Notes: generated by a model from the letters alone, not told the origin. Positions 27,344 to 35,669 are shown, counted from the first letter of the stretch. The stretch is DNA of 63,849 nucleotides from Paludibacterium sp. (GCF_019232825.1 NZ_JAFAND010000088.1:1-63849), one strand, 5' to 3'. Program-made: numbers and translations.

Positions 27344-27673
27344 CTACTTCACCACGATCACGCCCTGTGCGCTGGGGTGGAAATCGTCATAAAACCGGTA
27401 CTCGCCCGGCGACAACGACTGGAACACCACGAAGCTTTCCGCACCGGGGGCCAGCACCTTTTCCTTGCGCAGTTGCAAGCTTTCAAACTCCGCCGGCGTC
27501 TTGCCCTTGTTGACGACCTCGATCTTGAAACGGGTCCTGGCCGGCGCCTCAATGCGTGTCGTGGAGAACTTTCCGTCCCCCATCTCCAATCGGAACGTCG
27601 GCATATCCTCGGCCAAGGCTGCGAGAGGCGACGCCAACAGCAGCGCTGCCGCGACGAAAAATCTGATTCTCAT
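27344..27673 (-). CDS. ftrB: FtrB-like periplasmic cupredoxin
   Basis: A 109-residue exported protein. The signal peptide MRIRFFVAAALLLASPLAALA ends at about residue 21, and a beta-rich cupredoxin-like domain follows. The usual Cys ligand of type-1 copper is absent; FHPSAQGVIVV near the end is the region where the metal site normally sits, with His and several Met. FtrB-type proteins are proposed to help oxidise ferrous iron delivered by FtrA. Confidence 0.82.
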   Translation of the reverse strand: MRIRFFVAAALLLASPLAALAEDMPTFRLEMGDGKFSTTRIEAPARTRFKIEVVNKGKTPAEFESLQLRKEKVLAPGAESFVVFQSLSPGEYRFYDDFHPSAQGVIVVK

Positions 27674-27686
27674 ATCCTCTCCTAGG

Positions 27687-27705
27687 GCCGGGCCAAGCCC
27701 GGCCG
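27687..27705 (-). promoter_or_regulatory. Intercistronic stem-loop between ftrA and ftrB
   Basis: GGCCGGGC-TTG-GCCCGGCC (read on the minus strand) is an 8-base perfect stem in the 38-base gap. It has no T run, so it is more likely an RNA-stabilising or processing element than a terminator. It may adjust the ratio of FtrA to the downstream products. Confidence 0.5.
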
Positions 27706-27711
27706 GCGCGA

Positions 27712-28251
27712 TCAGTAACCGCCCTTTTTACCGTTGCCGGCGTAAGTGAAGGTGTAATTGAGTTCAAACGGCTTGAACCAAGGCGCGACACCGGTTTCCT
27801 TGTCGGTATGGCGGCCGAAATGGCTGTTCTCGCCGGCATTGGGCGGCAGAATGGTGTACTTGAGCTTATATTGACCCGGCCCCATCAATTTGACGTTATC
27901 CCCATAGTGCGGCCCATCGTTGGCCACCATCGGCATGAACTCGCCCTTGATGGTTTTACCGCCGACTTTGGTCAGCTCGTAACGCACGGTCAGATAGGGC
28001 ATCCACTCACCTTCGCCAAAACCATTCGGGTTGCCTTTGCTGGCGTGAATATCGGCCTCGAGATGCACATCCGATTTTTCGGCGGCGGTCATCATGCCTT
28101 CCGGCTCCATCTTGATCGGCTGCAAATAGACGGCGCCGATTTCCATGTGATTGACGACCTGCGGTTTGCCAATCGGGTTTTCCTTGGCCAGCGCCGGCAG
28201 CGCGAGAGCGAGTGCGGCCACGGCGGCAACGGTACGTAGAGTGGATGGCAT
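27712..28251 (-). CDS. ftrA: FtrA/P19-like periplasmic iron-binding protein
   Basis: A 179-residue exported protein of the P19/Tp34 family. The signal peptide ends near ALPALA (about 22). KPQVVNHMEIGAVYLQPI, the acidic/Met-rich MEPEGMM, LEADIHA, EWMPYLTV and FMPMVANDGPHYGDNVKL are the family's metal-binding blocks with His, Met and Glu ligands. It binds iron with copper and feeds the FTR1 permease. It is first in the operon, directly downstream of a Fur box. Confidence 0.92.
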   Translation of the reverse strand: MPSTLRTVAAVAALALALPALAKENPIGKPQVVNHMEIGAVYLQPIKMEPEGMMTAAEKSDVHLEADIHASKGNPNGFGEGEWMPYLTVRYELTKVGGKTIKGEFMPMVANDGPHYGDNVKLMGPGQYKLKYTILPPNAGENSHFGRHTDKETGVAPWFKPFELNYTFTYAGNGKKGGY

Positions 28252-28284
28252 TGCGTTTCCTCAGTCATTACGAACAAATGATAT

Positions 28285-28299
28285 TGAGAATTATTCTCA
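28285..28299 (-). promoter_or_regulatory. Fur box upstream of ftrABCD
   Basis: TGAGAAT-T-ATTCTCA is a perfect 7-1-7 inverted repeat matching the core of the Fur consensus, 33 bases before the ftrA start. Iron-dependent repression of the operon is strongly expected. Confidence 0.88.
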
Positions 28300-28424
28300 C
28301 ATTAATTTTATGACTCTGCAATCCATTTGTCGCCGCTTTGTGCAGCATTTGACAATTTCGATGCTAAGAGGGTAATGATATGTAGGTTTTGTAAGTCAAT
28401 TGAATAGAGGCTCAGAGTACCCGC

Positions 28425-28772
28425 ATGATTCGTTTTTATCACAACCCCCGCTGCAGCAAATCGCGTGAAGCCCTGCAGTTGCTGCGCGACCGCGGCATCA
28501 AGCCGGAAGTTATCGACTATCTGAAAAATCCACCCAGCGAAGCCGAGCTGGAACGAATTCTGACATTGCTGCAACTGGACGCACGCGACTTACTGCGCAG
28601 CAAGGAGCCGGAGTTTGAGGCATTGCACCTGGACGACGTCACGCTGGAGCCGAAGCATCTGATCCGCGCCATGGTGATGCATCCTCGTCTGATCGAACGT
28701 CCGATCGCCGTCGATGCCCAGCGCGCGGTCATCGGCCGGCCGCCGGAGAAGGTGCTCAGCCTGCTGTCCTAA
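28425..28772 (+). CDS. arsC: ArsC-family reductase (glutaredoxin-type)
   Basis: A 115-residue thioredoxin-fold protein of the ArsC family. The catalytic Cys10 is in FYHNPRCSKSREAL; EVIDYLKNPPS and HPRLIERPIAV follow the pattern of glutathione/glutaredoxin-linked arsenate reductases. No arsR, arsB or acr3 lies nearby, so it may be the stand-alone YfgD-like type whose in vivo role is unclear. Confidence 0.85.
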   Translation: MIRFYHNPRCSKSREALQLLRDRGIKPEVIDYLKNPPSEAELERILTLLQLDARDLLRSKEPEFEALHLDDVTLEPKHLIRAMVMHPRLIERPIAVDAQRAVIGRPPEKVLSLLS

Positions 28773-28813
28773 GCCTGAAATGGCCGCATGAATATTCACG
28801 CCCATATAGTTAC

Positions 28814-28843
28814 TTGACTTATAGTAACGTAGGTGACTATCAT
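28814..28843 (+). promoter_or_regulatory. emrR promoter and operator
   Basis: TTGACT at 28814-28819, 18 bases, TATCAT at 28838-28843 makes a good promoter. The 20-base element at 28821-28840 (ATAGTAACGTAGGTGACTAT) is an imperfect inverted repeat, ATAGTNAC-N4-GTNACTAT. It matches, in reverse orientation with one mismatch, the element at 29368-29387, so the regulator probably represses both itself and the pump. Confidence 0.8.
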
Positions 28844-28850
28844 GTTGCGT

Positions 28851-29348
28851 ATGAATAGTTCATTTCAGCAAGTCGAACAGGCCATCGACGCAGTCGGCCA
28901 GCGCATGCCAGGCACCTCCTCCCGGCAGGAGGTGCTGTTGAATCGGCTGATCTGCCACGTCACGACGCGGATGACCTGTCATCTGAATGAAACATTGCGG
29001 CCTTACGGTCTCAACGACACGCTGTGGATTGCGTTGATTACCTTGTATACCCGGCCGGATCAGACGATCAATCCGTCCGAGATCAGCGATGCGCTGGACT
29101 TTTCCCGCACCAACGCGACCCGCGTCGCGGACGAGCTGGTCAAGCACGGTTGGGTCGAACGCGCGCTGTGCGCCGAGGATCGGCGCAAGGTGCGGTTAAA
29201 GCTGACGGCCAAGGGCGAAACGTTTGTGGAAAGCCTGATTCCGGTAGCGCGCAGCCATATGCAAACTCAATGGCAGGACTTCAGCCCTGACGAGAAAAAC
29301 CAGCTGGAAGCGTTGATGCGCAAGCTGTTGACCTCGTTGGGCGGCTGA
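28851..29348 (+). CDS. emrR: MarR-family repressor EmrR/MprA-like
   Basis: A 165-residue winged-helix regulator. The HTH region is PSEISDALDFSRTNATRVADELVKHGWVER near 80-110, followed by the wing DRRKVRLKLTAKG. SRTNATRVADEL is shared with E. coli MprA, which represses emrAB and is released by uncouplers and drugs. The start was put at 28851 (MNSSFQQVEQ, aligned with MDSSFTPIEQ of MprA) because earlier in-frame GTG and ATG codons lie inside the predicted operator and -10. The predicted transcription start falls at this ATG, implying a leaderless message. Confidence 0.88.
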   Translation: MNSSFQQVEQAIDAVGQRMPGTSSRQEVLLNRLICHVTTRMTCHLNETLRPYGLNDTLWIALITLYTRPDQTINPSEISDALDFSRTNATRVADELVKHGWVERALCAEDRRKVRLKLTAKGETFVESLIPVARSHMQTQWQDFSPDEKNQLEALMRKLLTSLGG

Positions 29349-29358
29349 ACGTTTTACA

Positions 29359-29387
29359 TTTACTCAAATAGTCACCTTCGTTACTAT
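29359..29387 (+). promoter_or_regulatory. Promoter and EmrR operator of the efflux operon
   Basis: TTTACT at 29359-29364, 17 bases, TACTAT at 29382-29387. The operator ATAGTCACCTTCGTTACTAT (29368-29387) covers the spacer and the -10 element, so bound repressor would block RNA polymerase. It matches the emrR element in inverted orientation at 19 of 20 positions. Confidence 0.82.
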
Positions 29388-29425
29388 CGTGTGACTAATT
29401 ATTAGAAAACCATGGAGATCCAACG

Positions 29426-30844
29426 GTGAATCGACAACCCTGGCAGCAGGGTATCAGCCTGCTGGTTCTGACGTCGTTGCTGAGCGCCTGTGCCAGCTTC
29501 GGGCCGGAACGCACCCCTTCCGCGCCGATCGAAGCGCAGCAACTCGCCCTTTCCGAGGGAACGAGCCAAGGCCCGCAAGCCGGGTGGTGGCGACAACTGC
29601 ACGACGACCAACTCAACGCACTGATCGATCAGGCGCTCACGCATGCCCCCTCGATGAAACTGGCCGCCGACCGGCTGGCCGAGGCACGCGCGGTCGTCGG
29701 CCTGAGCGAAAGCGCGCTCGGCCCGCAAATCGATGCCAACGCCAGCCGCGACCGCCAGCTCTATTCGGCCAACGGCTTATTCAGCACCCCATACGGCGGG
29801 CAGTACGTCAACAACTACACGCTCTCGCTCAATGCGGCCTGGGAGTTGGACTTCTGGGGCAAAAACCGCGCGCAGGTCAACGCGGCCCTGGGGCAGACCC
29901 GCGCCGCGGCCTATGAAGTGGCGCAAGCGCAATTGACGCTGACGCAAGCGGTCATCGGCCAATACACGGCGCTTCAGCGCGAATTTGCGCAGATCCGCAT
30001 CAACCAGGGGCGTATCCAGCTCGCGCAAACCCGCCTGCAATTGCTGCGCGCCCGCGTCAACGCCGGCATGCTGAGCGCCGATACGCTCAATGCCGTCGAA
30101 CAAGGCATTGCCGGCTTGCAAGCGCAAAACGCCGGCATCCGCGGCGACATACAGCGCACCCGGCACGCATTGGCCGCATTGACCGGCCAAAGTCCCAGCG
30201 CGCTCGATAGCTTGACCCCCAGCCCGCTTGGCGATACGCCAGCCGTCAGCGACGCCCGGCTGACCACCGACTTGCTCGGCCGCCGGCCCGACATTGCCAG
30301 CCAGCGCGAGCTCGTGACCTCGATGGAAGAAAGCGTCAAAGTCGCGCGCGCCGAGTTCTATCCAAACATCAGTATCAGCGGTTTCATCGGACAGAATGCC
30401 CTAACGTACGGCTCGCTGTTCGAAAGCGGCTCCAAGGTCGTGGACTTTCAACCGGCCATCACGCTGCCGATCTTCCATTCGGGTCAATTGCGCGCCAATT
30501 TGCGCGTCGAACAATCGCGCTATGACCAAGCGGTCGACAACTACAACCAAACGGTGCTCAACGGCTTGAAGGACGCGGCGGATGCGCTGACCGGCCAGCA
30601 GCAGGCGCATGTCCAGCTGCTCGATGCCAGCCACGGCTTGGACGCCAGCCGCAAACAGGCCGACGCCATGCAACTGCGCTTGAAGGCAGGCATCGTCGGC
30701 AAACTTGAAGTGCTCGATAGCCAAGACAATCTGCTCGCAGAACAAAGCTCGCACTTCGACGCGCAAGCCTCGGCCCGTCTGGCCTGGGCAGCGCTGAACA
30801 CCGCCATGGGCGGCGGCTTGACCGCCAACCCCGCCACCCGCTAA
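29426..30844 (+). CDS. Outer-membrane efflux lipoprotein, NodT/OprM family
   Basis: A 472-residue TolC-like channel. The start is GTG with GGAG 9 bases upstream. The signal peptide ends in the lipobox LLSAC (Cys21). Two OEP repeats follow: GWWRQLHDDQLNALIDQAL begins the first, and TDLLGRRPDIASQRELV marks the second near 285-300. It gives EmrAB an exit through the outer membrane. E. coli emrAB uses unlinked TolC, so a dedicated channel gene is a difference typical of betaproteobacteria and Pseudomonas. Confidence 0.93.
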   Translation: MNRQPWQQGISLLVLTSLLSACASFGPERTPSAPIEAQQLALSEGTSQGPQAGWWRQLHDDQLNALIDQALTHAPSMKLAADRLAEARAVVGLSESALGPQIDANASRDRQLYSANGLFSTPYGGQYVNNYTLSLNAAWELDFWGKNRAQVNAALGQTRAAAYEVAQAQLTLTQAVIGQYTALQREFAQIRINQGRIQLAQTRLQLLRARVNAGMLSADTLNAVEQGIAGLQAQNAGIRGDIQRTRHALAALTGQSPSALDSLTPSPLGDTPAVSDARLTTDLLGRRPDIASQRELVTSMEESVKVARAEFYPNISISGFIGQNALTYGSLFESGSKVVDFQPAITLPIFHSGQLRANLRVEQSRYDQAVDNYNQTVLNGLKDAADALTGQQQAHVQLLDASHGLDASRKQADAMQLRLKAGIVGKLEVLDSQDNLLAEQSSHFDAQASARLAWAALNTAMGGGLTANPATR

Positions 30845-30857
30845 GGATTGAATCAAG

Positions 30858-32003
30858 ATGGATGCACAACAAAAGAAAGCTCAAGATCGCAAGCGCAACC
30901 TGATCGCCGCCGGCAGCATTTTCGCCGCCGTTGCCATCGCCTACGGCATCTATTGGGGCACCGTGCTGCGTTTTGAAGAAAGTACCGACGACGCCTACGT
31001 CTCCGGGCACATGATGCAACTGACGCCGGAAGTCGGCGGAACCGTGGTCAAGATCAGCAGCGACGACACCGACCGCGTCGAAGCGGGCCAGACCGTGGTG
31101 CAGTTGGACGTCAACGACGCGCAGATCAACTTCGACAAAGCGCGCCAGAGCTTCATCCAAGCCGTTCGCGAAACGCGCCAATTGATGACCAATTCGCGCC
31201 AGTATGCCGCCCAAGTAGCGGCGCGCAAAACCGACCTGGCCCGTGCGCAGGACGACCTGAAACGGCGTGAAATGCTGGCCGGCACCGAGGCGATCTCGCC
31301 GGAAGAACTGGCCCATGCGCGTGAGGCTGTCGCCTCGGCTCAAGCCGCGTTGGACGCCGGCGTGCAACAGCAACAAGGTACCAACGACCTGTTGGGCGCC
31401 GACCGCATCGAACAGCAGCCGCGCGTTCAAGCCGCCGCTACCGCGCTACGCGAAGCTTGGCTCGCGCTGGAGCGCACGCAGGTCAAAGCGCCGATGGCCG
31501 GCTTCATTGCCCGCCGTAATATCCAACTCGGTCAGCGCGTCTCCGCCGGCTCGCCGCTGATGGCGATCGTGCCGTTGGAAAGCGTCTGGGTCGACGCCAA
31601 CTTCAAGGAAGTGCAGTTGGAAAAGATCCGCATCGGCCAGCCGGTCGAGTTGACCTCCGACGTCTACGGCGGCACCTTCACCTACCACGGCAAGGTCGCC
31701 GGTTTGTCGGCCGGTACCGGTAGCGCCTTCTCTCTGCTGCCGGCGCAAAACGCCACCGGCAACTGGATCAAGGTGGTACAACGTGTACCGGTGCGCATCG
31801 CGCTCGACCCGAAGGAACTGCGCCAGCATCCGCTGCGCGTCGGCCTGTCGATGAACGTCGAAGTCTCGACGCGAGACGAGTCCGGCCCGATCCTGCCGGA
31901 AACCCCGGCGCCGACCTCGGCACAAGAAACGCACGTGCTGACGCCGGATCTGAAGCAAGCCGACGCACTGATCAAGCAGCTGCTCGCGGCCAACGCGCAG
32001 TAA
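30858..32003 (+). CDS. emrA: EmrA-like membrane fusion protein
   Basis: A 381-residue periplasmic adaptor. One membrane anchor lies at about 17-35, then STDDAYVSGHMMQLTPEVGGTVVKI (lipoyl half, near 46-70), a coiled-coil hairpin at about 85-200 rich in Ala, Gln and Arg, and the second lipoyl half VKAPMAGFIARRNIQLGQRVSAGSPLMAIVPL. It links EmrB to the outer-membrane channel. It lies 13 bases after the channel gene and 10 before emrB. Confidence 0.95.
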   Translation: MDAQQKKAQDRKRNLIAAGSIFAAVAIAYGIYWGTVLRFEESTDDAYVSGHMMQLTPEVGGTVVKISSDDTDRVEAGQTVVQLDVNDAQINFDKARQSFIQAVRETRQLMTNSRQYAAQVAARKTDLARAQDDLKRREMLAGTEAISPEELAHAREAVASAQAALDAGVQQQQGTNDLLGADRIEQQPRVQAAATALREAWLALERTQVKAPMAGFIARRNIQLGQRVSAGSPLMAIVPLESVWVDANFKEVQLEKIRIGQPVELTSDVYGGTFTYHGKVAGLSAGTGSAFSLLPAQNATGNWIKVVQRVPVRIALDPKELRQHPLRVGLSMNVEVSTRDESGPILPETPAPTSAQETHVLTPDLKQADALIKQLLAANAQ

Positions 32004-32013
32004 GGACACGGCC

Positions 32014-33549
32014 ATGCCGAATCCTCCTCTCTACGGCGCCCGGCTCTTCTGGATCACGTTGGCGATGTCGCTGGCGACCTTCATGCAGGTACTGGACACC
32101 ACCATCGCCAACGTGGCGCTGCCGACCATTTCCGGCAACCTCGGCGCCGCCACCTCGCAAGGCACGTGGGTCATCACGTCCTTCGGCGTGGCCAACGCCA
32201 TCTCGATCCCGCTGACCGGCTGGCTGGCCAAGCGCTTCGGCGAGGTCAAGCTGTTCTTGGCCTCGACGACGCTGTTCGTGATCACCTCGTGGCTGTGCGG
32301 CATCTCGGTCAGTCTGAACATGCTGATTTTCTTCCGCGTACTGCAAGGCGCGGTAGCCGGCCCGATGATTCCGCTATCGCAAAGCCTGCTGCTGGCCTGC
32401 TACCCCAACGAGAAAAAAGGCATGGCGCTGGCGCTGTGGTCGATGACCGTCATCATCGCGCCGATCTTCGGCCCGATTCTTGGCGGCGTCATCAGCGACA
32501 ACTGGCATTGGGGCTGGATCTTCTTCATCAACATTCCGGTTGGCGCATTCGCCATCTGGGTATCGTGGCGGCAACTGCACGACCGCGAAACGCCAATCGT
32601 GCGGCTACCGATCGATCGCATGGGTCTGGTGTTCTTGGCCTTGGGTGTCGGCTCGCTGCAAGTCATGCTGGACCAAGGCAAGGATCTCGACTGGTTCAAC
32701 TCCGGCGAAGTGGTGCTGCTGGGCGTGGTCGCCGTGGTCGCGCTCACCATGCTGGTCATTTGGGAGTTGACCGAGGAACATCCGGTCGTCGATCTGTCGC
32801 TGTTTAAATCACGCAACTTCCAGGTCGGCGTGACCGGCATCTCCATCGGCTATCTGATCTATTTCGGCACCATCGTGCTGTTGCCGTTGATGCTGCAGAC
32901 CCAGATGGGCTACACCGCCACCTGGGCGGGCCTTGCCGCCGCGCCGATCGGCATCCTGCCGGTGATGCTTTCGCCCGTGATCGGCAAGTACGCCCACCGG
33001 GTCGACATGCGCTGGCTGGTAACGCTGAGCTTCGCCATTTATGCTGCCTGCTTCTTCTGGCGCAGCACGTTCGCACCGACGATGGATTTCCGCTACGTGG
33101 TGCTGCCGCAGTTCATCCAGGGCATCGGCGTCGCCTGCTTCTTCATGCCGCTGACCACGATCTCGCTGGCGGGACTCCGGCCGGATCAGATCGCCAGCGC
33201 ATCGAGCCTGTCGAACTTCCTGCGCGTGCTCGGCGGCAGTATCGGCGCCTCGATCACCACCACGCTGTGGGACCGGCGCGAGGCGATGCATCATGAAATT
33301 CTGACTCAGCACATCAGCGTCTACAATCCCACGTCCAACCAGTGGTTTAGCTGGCTTGGCAACCTGGGACTATCCACGCAGCAGCAAGCGGCGCTGACCG
33401 CCCAGGAAATAACCCGGCAGGGCTACCTACTGGGCTCCAATGAAGTGTTCTGGTTTTCCGGCTGGCTGTTCATCGCGCTGATGGTGGTGGTGTGGTTCGC
33501 CAAACCGCCGTTCCGCCCAGGCAGCGCGGACAGCAGCGGCGCCCATTGA
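32014..33549 (+). CDS. emrB: EmrB-like MFS drug exporter (DHA2, 14 helices)
   Basis: A 511-residue major facilitator of the DHA2 family with about 14 hydrophobic segments. Motif C-like GPILGGVISDNWHWGWIFFINIPVG near 150-174 and the N-terminal MQVLDTTIANVALPTISGNLGAATSQGTWVITSF are diagnostic. It uses the proton gradient to expel hydrophobic drugs and uncouplers. It is last in the emrR-controlled operon and is followed by a strong terminator. Confidence 0.95.
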   Translation: MPNPPLYGARLFWITLAMSLATFMQVLDTTIANVALPTISGNLGAATSQGTWVITSFGVANAISIPLTGWLAKRFGEVKLFLASTTLFVITSWLCGISVSLNMLIFFRVLQGAVAGPMIPLSQSLLLACYPNEKKGMALALWSMTVIIAPIFGPILGGVISDNWHWGWIFFINIPVGAFAIWVSWRQLHDRETPIVRLPIDRMGLVFLALGVGSLQVMLDQGKDLDWFNSGEVVLLGVVAVVALTMLVIWELTEEHPVVDLSLFKSRNFQVGVTGISIGYLIYFGTIVLLPLMLQTQMGYTATWAGLAAAPIGILPVMLSPVIGKYAHRVDMRWLVTLSFAIYAACFFWRSTFAPTMDFRYVVLPQFIQGIGVACFFMPLTTISLAGLRPDQIASASSLSNFLRVLGGSIGASITTTLWDRREAMHHEILTQHISVYNPTSNQWFSWLGNLGLSTQQQAALTAQEITRQGYLLGSNEVFWFSGWLFIALMVVVWFAKPPFRPGSADSSGAH

Positions 33550-33578
33550 TCGATCTTGTGAGAGAGAGTTTGATCCGC

Positions 33579-33606
33579 GGCGGGGGCTTTCCCCCGCCGT
33601 TTTTTT
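33579..33606 (+). terminator. Terminator of the efflux operon
   Basis: GGCGGGGG-CTTT-CCCCCGCC (33579-33598) is followed by a run of seven T's at 33600-33606. It lies just before the stop of the convergent pilin gene. Confidence 0.92.
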
Positions 33607-33608
33607 GC

Positions 33609-34049
33609 TCAGAGCGAACAGCGCTCTCGGCCGAATTTATCTTCAACGCAACAGCAGGTCACGATCAGCCCGTCTTGATCCATCCTCAAGAAATGCTTGC
33701 CCAGCCACAAGAACTTCGGCCGCGCCTCCAGGCGGTAGCGACCGGGGATATTCTCCTTCTTTTCCGCCGAGAACTTGATCGCATAGTAGCCCGTGCTCGT
33801 CACCGCCGGCGTTACCCAGCCATGACCCTGCCTTGGCGGTTTCGAATAGCCATCATTCTTGGCATGCAGCCGCTCCAGATGGCGCGCATTGTGCATCAGC
33901 GCAAGCCGCGCTTCTGCCTGGCGCACCCGCACCATGTAGGCATGCCATCCCGCACTGCCCGCTAACGCCAGGACCGACGCCAGCGACAACACCAGCATGA
34001 GCTCGATCAGTGTGGCGCCGCCGTGCCGCCTCACCACAGCATCCGCCAA
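33609..34049 (-). CDS. Type IV pilin-like protein (PilE-type minor pilin)
   Basis: A 146-residue prepilin-like protein. The leader ends at Gly11, followed by ATLIELMLVLSLASVLALAG, with Glu at position +5 of the mature form but Ala instead of the usual Phe/Met at +1. A basic stretch and a Cys-rich C-terminal part (TCCCVEDKFGRERCSL) follow, giving a likely disulfide loop. It is a minor pilin of the PilE/ComP kind in the fimT-pilV-pilW-pilX position series. Its start lies 19 bases inside the end of the preceding gene. Confidence 0.8.
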   Translation of the reverse strand: MADAVVRRHGGATLIELMLVLSLASVLALAGSAGWHAYMVRVRQAEARLALMHNARHLERLHAKNDGYSKPPRQGHGWVTPAVTSTGYYAIKFSAEKKENIPGRYRLEARPKFLWLGKHFLRMDQDGLIVTCCCVEDKFGRERCSL

Positions 34050-35326
34050 CTCAGCCTCCGCCCGGTGCCCTGCGCGTGGAAATAGCTTTGCAACGTGACG
34101 CTGCTACGCGCGGTATGTCCCCAAGCGCGCACCGTGATGCGATACAACCCGGCGCCTTGATAATGCGCATCCAGCAGTTCGACGATATAGCAAGGATCGG
34201 GATCGAACGGTCCGTTACGCGGATCGGCGCCACAAGACCCCAGCCCCTTCTTTGCCCTTAACGGGTCCGGCGGGAGCGGCACCTGCCGGCATGCTCGGCG
34301 GGAACAAGGCGATAAAACGCTGTCTCCCTCTCCGCGCCGCCAGGCAGGCAAATCGCCCGCCACGCCCAGGCGCGCCGGCAGGCAGAGCCCCCGTTGCCAA
34401 TCGTGCGGCGCATCCGGCGCCTCACACGATGGTTGGAACCAGGCCGCGTGCCCGGGTCGCAGCGCCAGCGCGCGCACCTGACGCTCGGCATGACGCAAAG
34501 CGGACTCGGCCCGAAACAGCGCTTGCGTCCACTGCCGCTCGTGCCATACCTGCCGCCCCTCGTCCAGCAATAGCCGCTGCGCGCTTGCCAGCAGCAGCGA
34601 CGCCGCCAGGATCAACACCATCACCACGATCATGGCCGTGCCGGCCTGACGCCGGGCGATATGCAGTTCCCAGACGCGCGCCCCCTTCCCTTGCGGCGTC
34701 AGCTTCAGCCGCCACAAGCGACCGCTTGGCGACGAAACACTCAGCGCGGTCAGCGGCACCAACGCGGTGTCATCGCGCATCAGCTGTCCGTGCGCCAGGC
34801 GATAGCGGCGCGCCACCAGCGGCCCCAATTCCAGCGACGGCAAATGATGGCCGTCGACCCCGTCCAGCAAGCACAGCTCGCTGGCTGTTTCGCGCTCAAG
34901 CAAGGTGAAGTCTTGGCCGGCCTGCAACACGTCAACGCGCGCGCAGCTCGACAAGACCAGCGCGGCGCGATCGCTTTCGCCCGCGCCGTACCGGCGGAAA
35001 GTCAGGCCTGTCAATCGGCCCTGCTCGTCTTGCGTCACCGTGAGAATTTGCCAATGGTGTTCGGCCCAAGACACGGACAGCGCCGCGTCCTCCTGCATCG
35101 TGCCCGCCGGCAAGGCGTGGCAACCGGCCTGTCCGTCCTGGCGCAGGTCGCGCGCCAACTGAAACAACGCCATGCGCATGGCGAGGTGGCCTGCCACCGC
35201 GCGCCGCAGCGCCATAAAACCGGTGTACTGCGACTCAAACCGCCCCAGGGCCATCAGCACGCATTGACAGCCGAGCAGCAGCGCCAGCATCAGTCCAGGC
35301 AAAGAAAAACCGCGGCTCATGATCAC
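34031..35326 (-). CDS. PilW-PilX fused minor pilin
   Basis: One uninterrupted frame of 431 codons joins two minor pilins. Residues 1-30 form a prepilin leader and helix (MIMSRG, then FSLPGLMLALLLG) as in PilW, but Glu+5 is replaced by Gly. PilW-like periplasmic sequence runs to about 220. From about 225, RRQAGTAMIVVMVLILAASLLLA and RAESALRHAER reproduce the start of PilX, with a second hydrophobic segment at 231-248 and a Cys-containing C-terminal domain. The start is GTG 35326, overlapping the pilV stop; ATG 35320 is possible. Whether the PilX half is made separately by internal initiation cannot be seen. Confidence 0.75.
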   Translation of the reverse strand: MIMSRGFSLPGLMLALLLGCQCVLMALGRFESQYTGFMALRRAVAGHLAMRMALFQLARDLRQDGQAGCHALPAGTMQEDAALSVSWAEHHWQILTVTQDEQGRLTGLTFRRYGAGESDRAALVLSSCARVDVLQAGQDFTLLERETASELCLLDGVDGHHLPSLELGPLVARRYRLAHGQLMRDDTALVPLTALSVSSPSGRLWRLKLTPQGKGARVWELHIARRQAGTAMIVVMVLILAASLLLASAQRLLLDEGRQVWHERQWTQALFRAESALRHAERQVRALALRPGHAAWFQPSCEAPDAPHDWQRGLCLPARLGVAGDLPAWRRGEGDSVLSPCSRRACRQVPLPPDPLRAKKGLGSCGADPRNGPFDPDPCYIVELLDAHYQGAGLYRITVRAWGHTARSSVTLQSYFHAQGTGRRLSWRMLW

Positions 35327-35667
35327 GGCAGCTCAAGTTCAAAATCATGGCGGCGATGGTGGCAGCCGGCAGCGTGCAAGCGCCACACGCTGCCGTAGCC
35401 GCTGGCCGTGAACCGCAATGGACTGCAATCGTCGGGCTGCGGCGCGTGTATTGTTTTTTCCGCCACCGCCTTGTACGTATCCGGCTTGGCCAACAACATC
35501 CTCTCGGCCAGATTGGCACTGTGCCACAACATCCAAGAAAGATAAGCGTTCTCCGCCTGAGCCTGGCGCGTCTGCCTGATCAGCACCACCGTCGGCGCCA
35601 GCGCGATGCCCAGCGCCAGCAACGCCAGGAGACTGTCGAGCAGTGCAAGACCTTGCTGGCCGCGCAT
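35323..35667 (-). CDS. pilV: Minor pilin PilV-like
   Basis: A 114-residue prepilin-like protein. MRGQQG is the leader, then LALLDSLLALLALGIALAP with Asp in place of Glu at +5, as in some PilV proteins; NAYLSWMLWHSANLAERM is a PilV-type segment. The start is ATG 35667; 27 codons upstream in the same frame would overlap fimT and were rejected. Two bases separate it from fimT, and its stop overlaps the next gene as GTGA. Confidence 0.78.
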   Translation of the reverse strand: MRGQQGLALLDSLLALLALGIALAPTVVLIRQTRQAQAENAYLSWMLWHSANLAERMLLAKPDTYKAVAEKTIHAPQPDDCSPLRFTASGYGSVWRLHAAGCHHRRHDFELELP

Positions 35668-35669
35668 GA

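Noticed and set aside
28425-28772. Arsenic resistance operon
   Set aside because: Only the ArsC-like gene is present; no arsR, arsB/acr3 or arsH neighbour.
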